A stretch of DNA of 64,000 nt from Micromonospora polyrhachis (GTDB taxonomy: Bacteria; Actinomycetota; Actinomycetes; Mycobacteriales; Micromonosporaceae). Where the stretch lies: contig NZ_JACHJW010000001.1 in NCBI RefSeq assembly GCF_014203835.1, positions 5,158,501 to 5,222,500 on the forward strand, in the 5' to 3' direction. Positions 30,500 to 37,801 of the stretch are shown here, piece by piece; position 1 is the stretch's first letter; every line of letters begins with the position of its first letter. Both the position numbers and the translations under genes were made by a program. The notes beneath the pieces are model-generated. The model worked only from the letters and a program-made list of their open reading frames with translations, had not been told where the DNA came from and searched no databases.

Positions 30500-30625
30500 A
30501 GTTCCCAAGCTGACAGGTCAAGCGGAGTACGACAGTGGCCGGGTCGATTGCGGTGGCCCGGTACAGCCAGCCCTCCCACGTGCTGACGTACGCGCAGACA
30601 CCTGGGACATGATTCACGTCGCACC
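30500..30625 (-). pseudogene. Transposase remnant, IS3/IS481-like
   Basis: Minus-strand residues DVNHVPGVCAYVSTWEGWLYRATAIDPATVVLRL (30620 down to about 30520) follow the pattern D-ITY-I/V-ST-(W/A)-EGWLYLA-(T/S)-V-IDLATR of the first DDE Asp and its following strand in IS3-type OrfB. A further homologous-looking piece appears in another frame below. Frameshifts and lack of the rest show a dead fragment. Confidence 0.5.
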
Positions 30626-30628
30626 CCG

Positions 30629-30987
30629 GGTGTCTGTGTTCGCTGTTCGTGTTACTTCCCGACGGGGCTGTCCGTGCAGCCCGTGTGACACTGGGTGCAC
30701 TCGCCTCGCACCTCGCCCACGGTGGCGGATCGATCTCATGCCGGCGGCGAGGATTACGGCGACGGCACGGGACAGGGGCCCGCTCCGTATCAGTTCGATG
30801 GTGCCGCCTATCCGACTGGCAGGTCCGCTTAGCGCGGAGCCAGTCGGCCGGCAGTTGCACTTATGTCAGTTCGGCGCCAACTCGCGTCAACTGGTCATGA
30901 TCGGCATCATGGTTCGGTACCCGCGCCCAGCCCTTCTCCTGGTGATGGATGCCGGTGGACCTCCGTGGACAGGGCGTCATGGAACTC
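30629..30987. other. Noncoding island DNA
   Basis: No gene is supported. A patch at about 30825-30860 (GGCAGGTCCGCTTAGCG) is similar to 32516-32550 (GACAGGTCCGCTCAGGG), possibly two decayed ends of the same element. Otherwise nothing is visible. Confidence 0.4.
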
Positions 30988-31030
30988 ACAAGCGAGGGGT
31001 CGCAGGTTCGAAACCTGCCGCGCCCACCCA
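30988..31030 (+). repeat. Right direct repeat (attR-like), tRNA-Val 3' part
   Basis: Identical over 43 bp to 28988-29030, carrying the 3' half of tRNA-Val from the anticodon loop on. The 5' half of the tRNA is absent, so it is not a functional gene. The following bases duplicate the tRNA terminator. Confidence 0.9.
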
Positions 31031-31045
31031 GCACCACCTGCGGAA

Positions 31046-31077
31046 ACCGCCCCAGAAAGATCACATCCCGGGGCGGT
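31046..31077. terminator. Duplicated tRNA terminator
   Basis: ACCGCCCC (31046-31053) pairs with GGGGCGGT (31070-31077). It lies 14 bp past the stop of the minus-strand gene at 31092 and may now serve that gene. Confidence 0.6.
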
Positions 31078-31091
31078 GAGAGCAACCTCGC

Positions 31092-31622
31092 TCACCCTAC
31101 GGTGAAGCCGCCGTGCCTGAAGGTCTCCCTCAGCCAGTCGAGCCAGGACACCCACAGGTCATCCCCCTCCAACTCGGCGCGCAGGCTCGGTGATGAAGCC
31201 TGGTAGAGGTTCAGCGCTTGCTCGATCTCGCTCCTACCTACCAGCCAGGGGCCGTTACTCGTCAACTTGAACTCTGGGATGCCAACCATCCCAGCGACCG
31301 TCTGGGCCGACGCCGCCCGTTCTGCCTCGTGGTAGGTGTCACGCCGACTCTGATCGGCGGATCGCCAGTCGTCGGTGTCATCGAACGGCCACTCCGGGAA
31401 GGGCTGCGGGGTTGCCTGGTAGGTCATGCCCGCGCGGCGCATGCCGCCACGGCAGAAGGCCATGCCGGCGATGTTCAGATGGAATTGATAGGCAGCCGCA
31501 AGCGAGTGGTATTTGTCCGTGCATGGTCGGCACAGATCCCCGAGTTCGAGGTGCGCTTGGTAGCACGAGCGAGCAGTCGCAGCAGGTTCGGGCAGATCAA
31601 CCCACTCAAAGCTGTAACCCAT
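31092..31622 (-). CDS. Unknown protein, accessory region
   Basis: This encodes 176 residues from the ATG at 31622, preceded by TGAGG at 5 bases. I do not recognise a family. Visible features: CYQAHLELGDLCRPCTDKYHSLAAAY contains a C-x11-C-x2-C arrangement near residues 20-35 that could bind a metal; CRGGMRRAGMTY follows; the C-terminal part (LNLYQASSPSLRAELEGDDLWVSWLDWLRETFRHGG) is helical. No signal peptide or membrane segment. It sits just outside the attR-like repeat, next to the island. Confidence 0.65.
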   Translation of the reverse strand: MGYSFEWVDLPEPAATARSCYQAHLELGDLCRPCTDKYHSLAAAYQFHLNIAGMAFCRGGMRRAGMTYQATPQPFPEWPFDDTDDWRSADQSRRDTYHEAERAASAQTVAGMVGIPEFKLTSNGPWLVGRSEIEQALNLYQASSPSLRAELEGDDLWVSWLDWLRETFRHGGFTVG

Positions 31623-31859
31623 GAGACCTCATTCCAGTGAGGAACGCATCCGCACAAATCAGGAGTCCATCAAACTGGGCGGTCCCCACACCCCTCGACG
31701 TACCGCGCGTGACCCTTTCCGGTGCGGTAGGTCAGGAACACCCCGACCTGGCGGTTCTCGGTTCGCCCGGCGGTTGCGGAGTGCTGACAATGCCCTCCGG
31801 CCGACCGCACGCCTTCTGGCGATCGTCAAAGAGCAGCAAGGAGGCCGGAAAGGTGGTCG

Positions 31860-32303
31860 TCAGTCGCCGGACCAGCCCCAGAAGTAGATCTCCTCGGGCT
31901 GGCCGGTGATGTCGTGCAGGACCGCGCACCGGCCGAACCAGCGGCGCTCGGCCAACCCGTCAATAGCCTTCACGTGCTCGCGGGTCAACACCTCGGTCCC
32001 CGCACAGCGCTGGGCCTCCTCGGCGGTCACTGGCTGCACCGTGCCGTAGTCGGGCTCCTCGCCCTCGGCGACCACGTGGAACATGTCCAGGATGGAGTGC
32101 GTGCCGGACTCCCGGACCCACTCGTCGTCGTATAGCTCGTCCAGCGTCTGCGGACGGTTGGGGTAGTCGCTCGCCGGGGTGCCAATCTCACCACGGACCC
32201 ACCAGTAGTCCCCGTCCGCGAACACCCGCGCCCGCAGGTCGTCAAGGGCCTCCTGCACATCGGGCCTATAGGTGACGAAGTAGCTCCAGCCGGAGGCACC
32301 CAC
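31860..32303 (-). CDS. Unknown small protein (WSYFV-YRPDV family)
   Basis: This encodes 147 residues from the GTG at 32303 (VGASGWSYFVTYRPDVQEALDDLRARVFADGDYWW), preceded by GGAAGGGG. Small actinobacterial proteins starting with a similar WSY(F/Y)VPYQ motif and lacking known function are common in variable regions. Other features are an acidic centre (LDELYDDEWVRESGTHSILDM) and a Trp-rich C-terminus (EIYFWGWSGD). No catalytic motif is apparent. Cytosolic by prediction. Confidence 0.65.
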   Translation of the reverse strand: MGASGWSYFVTYRPDVQEALDDLRARVFADGDYWWVRGEIGTPASDYPNRPQTLDELYDDEWVRESGTHSILDMFHVVAEGEEPDYGTVQPVTAEEAQRCAGTEVLTREHVKAIDGLAERRWFGRCAVLHDITGQPEEIYFWGWSGD

Positions 32304-32887
32304 GCTTGCCCCTTCCACGATTGACGGCAGACGGAGGCTAACGGACCCCACCGACAGCCACCGATTCCGTCCCGAAGCCCAGTCCAGCCCCGCAACGCTG
32401 ACAGCATCAGGGCCCAGACGTGGAAGCCGCGCTCACCCCCTGGCCAGCATAGGAACGGCCGCCCGGCTGGCTGCCGGCCCGCTTCGTCACAGTTTGTCGT
32501 GTGCTGCTCGGTGACTGACAGGTCCGCTCAGGGTAAAGCCATTCGGCAGGGGTGGCGCTCACGCCAGCTCGGCGCTCACTGCGCGGGCCGTGCGGCGGCC
32601 GTGCTCGGTCATGTGGGGAAAGGTGTGGCTGCGTACGGTCGATGTGGCAGGCATCAGCAGCCATTGCCGCGGCGGACGGAGGCACGGACACCGCCGCGAA
32701 CCAAGCTGGTCGCCGCCGGGCGAGGGCAGGGTCATGACGGCGGGTCAGTTGGCCCCTGCGGGGGCGTACGTAGCTCCGGCAGCCAGAGTCGGCCCTGCTG
32801 CGCACGTGACTCGCCGACGACTGGTCGCTTGGCGACACCACGACGTGCGGATGTGGGGGTGGCGGTGGATCTATATCGTTGTGCGGC
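32304..32887. other. Stretch without a supported gene
   Basis: Open frames exist on both strands but have skewed Arg/Ser/Pro composition and no start signals. The only noteworthy patch is at 32516-32550, similar to 30825-30860. Confidence 0.4.
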
Positions 32888-32995
32888 ATGGGTGCAATCA
32901 AACCGTGGCAGCTACTGGTCACTGGCATCTGTTGCCTGTTGCCGGTGGTAGCTGCGGTCGTCGGAGGGGTGTGGGCCATCCGCCGGGAGAAGTAG
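32888..32995 (+). CDS. Tiny single-span membrane peptide (35 aa)
   Basis: The ATG at 32888 opens MGAIKPWQLLVTGICCLLPVV, continues through a hydrophobic run ending GGVWAIRRE, and stops after Lys at 32993-32995. The layout is one transmembrane helix with a short polar start and a basic cytosolic end. Actinobacteria encode many very short proteins starting MG(A/S)(I/L)KPW followed by one helix (TatA-like starts are similar), so this is probably real. No clear Shine-Dalgarno. Function unknown. Confidence 0.5.
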   Translation: MGAIKPWQLLVTGICCLLPVVAAVVGGVWAIRREK

Positions 32996-33021
32996 TGCCA
33001 GGCGGGAACGCCGAGGCCGAT

Positions 33022-34143
33022 TCAGTCCTTCATCTTCACCGTGACAGTAGCGGTGTCGGACTTGCCGTTGTCGGCGAGCTGGTAGACGAAGGTGTCGGCG
33101 AGCTTGTGCGCCGCGGTGCGGACGTACTTCACCTCGTACCGGGGATCGGCCGTGCTGAGGTAGCCGTACTGCGGTGGGGTGACGATGGTGAGCGTGGCGG
33201 TGGTGCTGGCCCAGTCGTTGACGCGTACCTTGATCACCTTAGGGGTGTTGCGGTAGGCGTGGGCCAAGTCGTCGTTGGTCACCGGACCGGTTACGAACCT
33301 ACCGTCGCCCCCGCCGAAGTAGGTCGTCACCGTGCCGAGCCTGGTCGCCCGGATGTCGAGGTGGCCGTCCCGGTTGGCGTCGAGCGTGGTCACGGTCGGG
33401 AAGTTCGAGTTTCCGTCGAGCGTCACCCGCCGCCCGTCGGAGAGCATTACCAGCAGCCGCGATGGCGTGTCCGGGTCGCCGCAGCTGTCCAGCGTGCTGA
33501 CCACGATGTCGGTCCCGCCGTCGTGGTTGAAATCGGCTAGCGCGATGTGGATGGCGACGGTGCAGGTGCCATGCGGACCGATGGCCAGGGTGCCGTCTGG
33601 CAGGTTGCGAAAGGTACGGAGTCCCCAGCCGCCGGTGACCACGATGTCAAGCAGCCCGTCGCCGTCGAGGTCGGCGAGTTCCAGGCGGGAGCTGTGGTTG
33701 TAGAACCCGCTACCCACGGTGGTGAACGGTAGGAAGCTCCGTAGTGCGAACAACTGGTAGCCGAGGAGACGAGGTGTGTTGGCCCAGCCGAGCACCAACT
33801 CGGCCTCGCCATCGCCGCCCAGGTCGACCACGATGCCAACGTCGGGACATGAGTGTTGCCAGAGGGCGGGCGGTTGGTACGAGTGGGTCACGGGCGGATG
33901 GTGGCTGCCTGCCGGGTCACCCGCCTCGACGATGATCAGGCAGTCGATGTCGCCGGCGGCGAGGCTGATCCGGTCGTTGTGGCCGTCCCCGTCAAGATCG
34001 CCGTAGAACGGCTCGCCGGGCTGTTGGTTGGCAACTCTGTTCCTGTCGGACGCCTCGCGCGTCGCCGCACCGGCTGGGAAGGCGACGCCGATGCAGATTG
34101 CCGAGGCGGTGAGGGCTGCCGCAACGGTCCGTCTGGTCCACAT
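33022..34143 (-). CDS. Secreted FG-GAP/VCBS repeat protein
   Basis: This encodes 373 residues with a signal peptide (MWTRRTVAAALTASAICIGVAFPAGAA, cleavage near residue 27). ATG 34143 has GGGAGG at 6 bases. At least four calcium-binding FG-GAP repeats are visible: GDLDGDGHNDRI, ADLDGDGLLDIVV, ADFNHDGGTDIVV and LDANRDGHLDIRA, each D-x-D/N-x-D-G-x-x-D. They form a beta-propeller-like domain. The C-terminal 90 residues (VIKVRVNDWASTTATLTIVTPPQYGYL...FVYQLADNGKSDTATVTVKMKD) look like a cadherin/Ig-like tandem domain. It acts outside the cell, perhaps in adhesion or sugar binding. Confidence 0.85.
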   Translation of the reverse strand: MWTRRTVAAALTASAICIGVAFPAGAATREASDRNRVANQQPGEPFYGDLDGDGHNDRISLAAGDIDCLIIVEAGDPAGSHHPPVTHSYQPPALWQHSCPDVGIVVDLGGDGEAELVLGWANTPRLLGYQLFALRSFLPFTTVGSGFYNHSSRLELADLDGDGLLDIVVTGGWGLRTFRNLPDGTLAIGPHGTCTVAIHIALADFNHDGGTDIVVSTLDSCGDPDTPSRLLVMLSDGRRVTLDGNSNFPTVTTLDANRDGHLDIRATRLGTVTTYFGGGDGRFVTGPVTNDDLAHAYRNTPKVIKVRVNDWASTTATLTIVTPPQYGYLSTADPRYEVKYVRTAAHKLADTFVYQLADNGKSDTATVTVKMKD

Positions 34144-34279
34144 GATCTGCCTCCCTGCGCCGAGAAGTGCTCAAGTTCGAGCTGAGGCTAGTGGACCGGA
34201 TGGAACAGCGCGCCTTGCCTGACTGTGATCTGACAGCTACTGCAAGTGTTCAATCGGTCGAGGGGAACTGTGATTGTCG

Positions 34280-34924
34280 TCAGCGCCGACGGCGCGCGGA
34301 GAGGATTCCGCCGAGCTTGCTCTCCGGTGAGCTGAGGGTCGTCTGCGCCTCCACCGCGAAGCCGGCCTCCTCCAGCCACGCCGCCATCTGGGCGGGCTGG
34401 CGACGATGCACGTGGACCTTCATGGGATGGCCGCCGTAGCCCTGCGTCTTCAGCTGCGAGTCGCTGCCGACGTGGAAGGCGAGCAGCAGCGGACCATCGG
34501 GCCGTAGGACCCGGTGGAAGTGCGCCAGGACTCCGGCGATTTCGTCGTCCGGGATGTGGATCAGTGAGTACCAGGCGACCAGGCCCGTCACCGAGCCGGC
34601 GGCGAGGCCGAGAGCCGTCATGGAGCCCACGGCGAACCGGAGGCCGGGGTGGTCCCGGTGCGCGATCTTGATCATCGCAGGCGACAGGTCGATTCCGAAG
34701 GCGTCCACGCCGTACTGCTGCAGGTGGGCGGTGATCCGTCCCGGGCCGCATCCGACGTCCGCGACGGGCCCGCCGCCGGCGGCGCGTACGAAGTCGGCGA
34801 ACAAGGCGAGAGCTGCCCGCTCGTATGGCGTCTCGTCCAGAAGGTGGCGTACCAGCCCGGCGTAGCTCTCGGCGACGGTGTCGTAGGAGTGCCGAGTATT
34901 CGTCAGCCAGTCTGTGGATGCCAT
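34280..34924 (-). CDS. Class I SAM-dependent methyltransferase
   Basis: This encodes 214 residues from the ATG at 34924 (MASTDWLTNTRHSYDTVAESYAGLV). Motif I is PVADVGCGPGRI (around 55-66), the acidic residue of motif II is in FGIDLSPAMI, and post-motif blocks (VTGLVAWYSLIHIPDDEIAGVLAHFHRVLRPDGPLLLAFH) match the UbiE/Methyltransf_11 group. Substrate unknown. It is divergent from the DUF421 gene. Confidence 0.9.
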   Translation of the reverse strand: MASTDWLTNTRHSYDTVAESYAGLVRHLLDETPYERAALALFADFVRAAGGGPVADVGCGPGRITAHLQQYGVDAFGIDLSPAMIKIAHRDHPGLRFAVGSMTALGLAAGSVTGLVAWYSLIHIPDDEIAGVLAHFHRVLRPDGPLLLAFHVGSDSQLKTQGYGGHPMKVHVHRRQPAQMAAWLEEAGFAVEAQTTLSSPESKLGGILSARRRR

Positions 34925-35124
34925 GCCCGGCGACGCTACCGCAGTGGTCGTCCGGCGCCACCGCCGGTTTGTGTGCATCGCCCACCGGGGGTTGGGCCGT
35001 GCTCTGTCCGGACCCGTCACGGGAATGCACATCCGCGAGTTTCGTGGCAACCGTTTCGTGTCAAAGTGGTCGTGGGTAGCGACCGTTGGTGCATGTCTGA
35101 CGTGGCTAGGGGTAGCTGCCCCTG

Positions 35125-35649
35125 GTGATTGACTGGAAGAGCCTCTTCGTTCCGGACACTCCACTGCTGGAGATGGTCGTCCGCGGCAGCATCATGTACC
35201 TGGCGATCTTCTTTCTCCTGCGGGTGCTGTTGAAGCGGGAGAGCGGCACCACCGGCGTCACCGATCTTCTGGTCATCGTGTTGATCGCCGACGCTGCCCA
35301 GAACGGCATGGCGAACGACTACACCTCCATCGCCGACGGGATCGTCCTGGTCGTGGTGATCATCGGGTGGGCGTACCTGCTGGATCTTCTCGCGTACCAC
35401 TGGCCGCCCGCCGCCCGACTGATCCGTCCCGGGTCGCTGATATTGGTACGGGACGGGCGCATGTTGCACCGCAACATGCGCCGGGAACTGATCACCGAGG
35501 AGGAGTTGTTCACGCAGCTTCGGGAACAGGGCATCGACGATCTGGAGACGGTCAAGGAGGTCCGGATGGAGTCGGACGGCCGGTTCAGCGTGATCACCCG
35601 CAGTGGCGACCAGCCACGCAACAACCCCGACGAACGGTCCGTGACCTGA
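35125..35649 (+). CDS. DUF421 (YetF-like) membrane protein
   Basis: This encodes 174 residues from the GTG at 35125. Three N-terminal transmembrane helices (about 18-38, 48-62 and 75-95) are followed by the cytosolic DUF421 domain: RLIRPGSLILVRDGRMLHRNMRRELITEEELFTQLREQGIDDLETVKEVRMESDGRFSVI. The family occurs widely and its function is unknown. A short hairpin (AGGGG/CCCCT, 35108-35123) ends just before the start codon and could affect initiation. Confidence 0.9.
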   Translation: MIDWKSLFVPDTPLLEMVVRGSIMYLAIFFLLRVLLKRESGTTGVTDLLVIVLIADAAQNGMANDYTSIADGIVLVVVIIGWAYLLDLLAYHWPPAARLIRPGSLILVRDGRMLHRNMRRELITEEELFTQLREQGIDDLETVKEVRMESDGRFSVITRSGDQPRNNPDERSVT

Positions 35650-35714
35650 GACGCTCGCCGCGACCGACAGTTGCGGCAGGACAGCGCACCTCGGCTGAAC
35701 TCTATGATCGACTC

Positions 35715-36350
35715 ATGGCGCTGCTGCACCGGGCGGAACTACGCCCCACAAAGCTTGAACTGCTGGCGACCTGGTTGCCCGGTCAGGACTGGTACCAGGA
35801 GTCGGCCTCCGGTGAGCCGGTCCGGGTGGCGGCGTACCGGTTCGACGACCCGGCAGGTGAGGTGGGGATCGAGACGGTGCTCGTACAGGCGGGTGACGGG
35901 CCGATCCACCAGGTGCCGATGACCTATCGCGGTGCGCCGCTGGAGGAGGCTGACGGCTGGCTGATCGGCACCACGGACCATTCGGTGCTCGGCCCTCGCT
36001 GGGTGTACGACGCATGCGGCGACCCGGTCTACGTCGCCGCGCTGGCCAGCGCACTCTTTGCTGGCACCGGTCAGGCCGATGAGTTCATCGAGATCGATGG
36101 CCAGCTCGAACGCCGCGAGCGCAGCATGACGATCACCGTCAGCGGCGTGCCTCGTGCCGACATTCCCACCGTTGGTGCGCTTCGTCGGGTCACGGCCGGC
36201 GACCCGACGCGGATCGAGACAGGTTCTGTCGAGCTGGCCGTACTCCGCCGCCTCGACGGTAGTCGCGAGCCGAATGTCGATGCCACCCTGACCGGTTCCT
36301 GGGCGGGCCAGCCAACCCCGCTGTCCCTGGTGTACGCCTCCGTGCGCTGA
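35715..36350 (+). CDS. Stand-alone maltokinase N-terminal cap-like protein
   Basis: This encodes 211 residues from the ATG at 35715. The start MALLHRAELRPTKLELLATWLPGQDWY and the following FDDPAGEVGIETVLVQAGDGPIHQVPMTYRGAPLEEADGWLIGTTDHSVLGPRWVYDACGDPVYV are characteristic of the cap domain at the front of actinobacterial maltokinases (Pep2/Mak). The kinase domain itself (Brenner motif HGD-type) is absent. Stand-alone caps are known in actinobacteria; their role is unclear, possibly trehalose/maltose metabolism. It follows the DUF421 gene by 65 bp on the same strand. Confidence 0.82.
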   Translation: MALLHRAELRPTKLELLATWLPGQDWYQESASGEPVRVAAYRFDDPAGEVGIETVLVQAGDGPIHQVPMTYRGAPLEEADGWLIGTTDHSVLGPRWVYDACGDPVYVAALASALFAGTGQADEFIEIDGQLERRERSMTITVSGVPRADIPTVGALRRVTAGDPTRIETGSVELAVLRRLDGSREPNVDATLTGSWAGQPTPLSLVYASVR

Positions 36351-36359
36351 TCGGTGTCG

Positions 36360-36797
36360 TCAGCAGCCCTGGGCCGTCACCTCGGTCGGCGTACGGCTGA
36401 TCAGGAGTCGGTCCAGCACCACCAGCGGGACGATGCCGACGGGATACCAGACGATGTCGGTCAGGTCGAACTGCACCCCCAGCACGAGCCGGGCCAGCAG
36501 GCTGCGCTCCGACAGTGCGGCCGGGATGCCGGTCAGCTGGGAGAACTCGACCAGCCAGCAGAAGCCGACGGCGATCACCCCGGCCGGTAGCGGGGACATC
36601 CGCGGCCGCAGGAACAGCACCCCGGCGTAGACCATCGAGGCGTAGAGGGCGGTGCCGGAGTACTGCGCCAGCAGGCCGTCGCTTTCCAGGGTGCCGCTGG
36701 TCAGGGCGCGGATGCCGAGCGCGACGGCCAGGAAGAGGGCCGCCGAGGCGAGCGCAAGGAGTCGGACCGACAGCGGCTTGATCGACATTCCCGCCAT
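36360..36797 (-). CDS. DUF2809 membrane protein
   Basis: This encodes 145 residues from the ATG at 36797 (MAGMSIKPLS; the ATG at 36788 is an alternative). Four hydrophobic segments. The segment FCWLVEFSQLTGIPAALSERSLLARLVLGVQFDLTDIVWYPVGI is typical of DUF2809 proteins, distantly related to VanZ. Function unknown. It converges with the cap-domain gene (9-bp gap). Confidence 0.82.
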   Translation of the reverse strand: MAGMSIKPLSVRLLALASAALFLAVALGIRALTSGTLESDGLLAQYSGTALYASMVYAGVLFLRPRMSPLPAGVIAVGFCWLVEFSQLTGIPAALSERSLLARLVLGVQFDLTDIVWYPVGIVPLVVLDRLLISRTPTEVTAQGC

Positions 36798-36850
36798 GCT
36801 AGCGTCTGTCGATTCACGCCCACGCACTCCTGAGCGTGCGCGACATCGGG

Positions 36851-37354
36851 TTACCGATGTGTGGCAGCCGCGAGGAGGCGTCGTGTCGACTCGTCGAAGG
36901 CGACCATGCGCACTTTTTCGACGTCGGTACGCGTCGATATGATCGTGGAGATCGCGATCTTTGCTGCCTGATCGGGCGGGAACCCGTAGACGCCGGTTGC
37001 GATGGCGGGAAAGGCCACACTGCGAGCCCTCAGTTCGTCGGCGACCGCAAGGCTGCGCCGATAGCACGAGGCCAGAATCTCGGCCTCGCCGTACCCACCC
37101 CCTTCCCAAACCGGGCCGACGGTGTGAATGACGTGCCGTATCGGAGGATGGAGGTCGAAGGCCGGCGTCGCCATGGCGTTACCCGGCTCGCACGGGGCGA
37201 TCGCCGCACCCGCCTCGGCCAGTCGCGGGCCGGCCGCCCGGTGGATGGCGCCGTCGACCCCGCCCCCGCCCAGCAGCGACTCGTTGGCGGCGGTGACGAT
37301 GGCGTCCACGTTCTCGCTGGTGATGTCCCCAAGCACGACTTCGATCGCGGGCAT
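36851..37354 (-). CDS. Macro-domain protein (ADP-ribose/O-acetyl-ADP-ribose hydrolase)
   Basis: This 167-residue single macro domain reads: EVVLGDITSENVDAIVTAANESLLGGGGVDGAIHRAAG (the Asn and GGGGVDGAIH that hold the distal ribose and pyrophosphate), CEPGNAMAT, HVIHTVGPVW and SVAFPAIATGVYGFPPDQAA. These match the MacroD/YmdB class that removes ADP-ribose from protein side chains or hydrolyses O-acetyl-ADP-ribose. Cytosolic. No ADP-ribosyltransferase or sirtuin is nearby. Confidence 0.93.
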   Translation of the reverse strand: MPAIEVVLGDITSENVDAIVTAANESLLGGGGVDGAIHRAAGPRLAEAGAAIAPCEPGNAMATPAFDLHPPIRHVIHTVGPVWEGGGYGEAEILASCYRRSLAVADELRARSVAFPAIATGVYGFPPDQAAKIAISTIISTRTDVEKVRMVAFDESTRRLLAAATHR

Positions 37355-37476
37355 GGCTCCATGATGTCAAGTCGACGTTCCTGCGGTGGGGCAGTCCGGT
37401 CGCGTTATGGACATTCATCGATTGCTCTGTCAGGCTCCGTGGCCTGACCATCCCGGCACGACGACCTGGAGGATCG

Positions 37477-37719
37477 ATGCGTACCACCATCATTCGCGTG
37501 ATCACGGCGGCGGCGCTCGGCGCGGCCGTCCTCAGCGGCACGGCGGTCCTGGCCGAGCCGCAGTCCGGTGCCAGCCACACCGCATGGCCGCCGGACTGGC
37601 ACGTGTGGGGCTCCTTCGCCACGTCCGAGGAGTGTCGGGCGGCAGCGCCGGCCATCGCGGCGGAGGAGGGCTGGCAGGCGTACACCTGTAGCGGCAGGAC
37701 CCTGGTCTACACCTACTAG
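37477..37719 (+). CDS. Small secreted protein, two cysteines
   Basis: This 80-residue protein has a signal peptide (MRTTIIRVITAAALGAAVLSGTAVLAEP, cleavage after Ala-26 or so), leaving a mature peptide of about 54 residues. Cys at EECRAA and YTCSGR could form one disulphide. GGAGG stands 4 bases before the ATG. Small secreted proteins of this layout are frequent in actinomycetes and mostly uncharacterised. Its 3' end faces dnaE across a strong palindrome. Confidence 0.8.
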   Translation: MRTTIIRVITAAALGAAVLSGTAVLAEPQSGASHTAWPPDWHVWGSFATSEECRAAAPAIAAEEGWQAYTCSGRTLVYTY

Positions 37720-37766
37720 CCGCGCTGGGGCCGCATCCGTGGATGCGACCCCCGTCCCCCAGCACC

Positions 37767-37794
37767 TGCCCGACCACCGGCCGGTGGTCGGGCA
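37767..37794. terminator. Bidirectional terminator, 28-bp perfect palindrome
   Basis: TGCCCGACCACCGG (37767-37780) pairs directly with CCGGTGGTCGGGCA (37781-37794). In a hairpin the central bases form the loop. It lies between the converging small secreted protein gene and dnaE. Confidence 0.8.
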
Positions 37795-37801
37795 ACCCCG
37801 A

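Noticed and set aside
30988-31026. Second tRNA-Val gene
   Set aside because: Only the 3' part from the anticodon loop is present; the upstream bases do not form the acceptor or D arm.
30861-31155. Minus-strand frames containing GRFRTCDPSLV-type ends near 31000
   Set aside because: The same tRNA-derived artefact caused by the duplicated tRNA 3' part.
32407-32979. 190-residue minus-strand frame
   Set aside because: Composition is Arg/Ser/Pro/His with long Pro runs, no ribosome binding site or domain; it overlaps the better-looking 35-residue membrane peptide on the other strand.
35108-35123. Riboswitch before the DUF421 gene
   Set aside because: Only a 5-bp stem is present; no known riboswitch core can be drawn.
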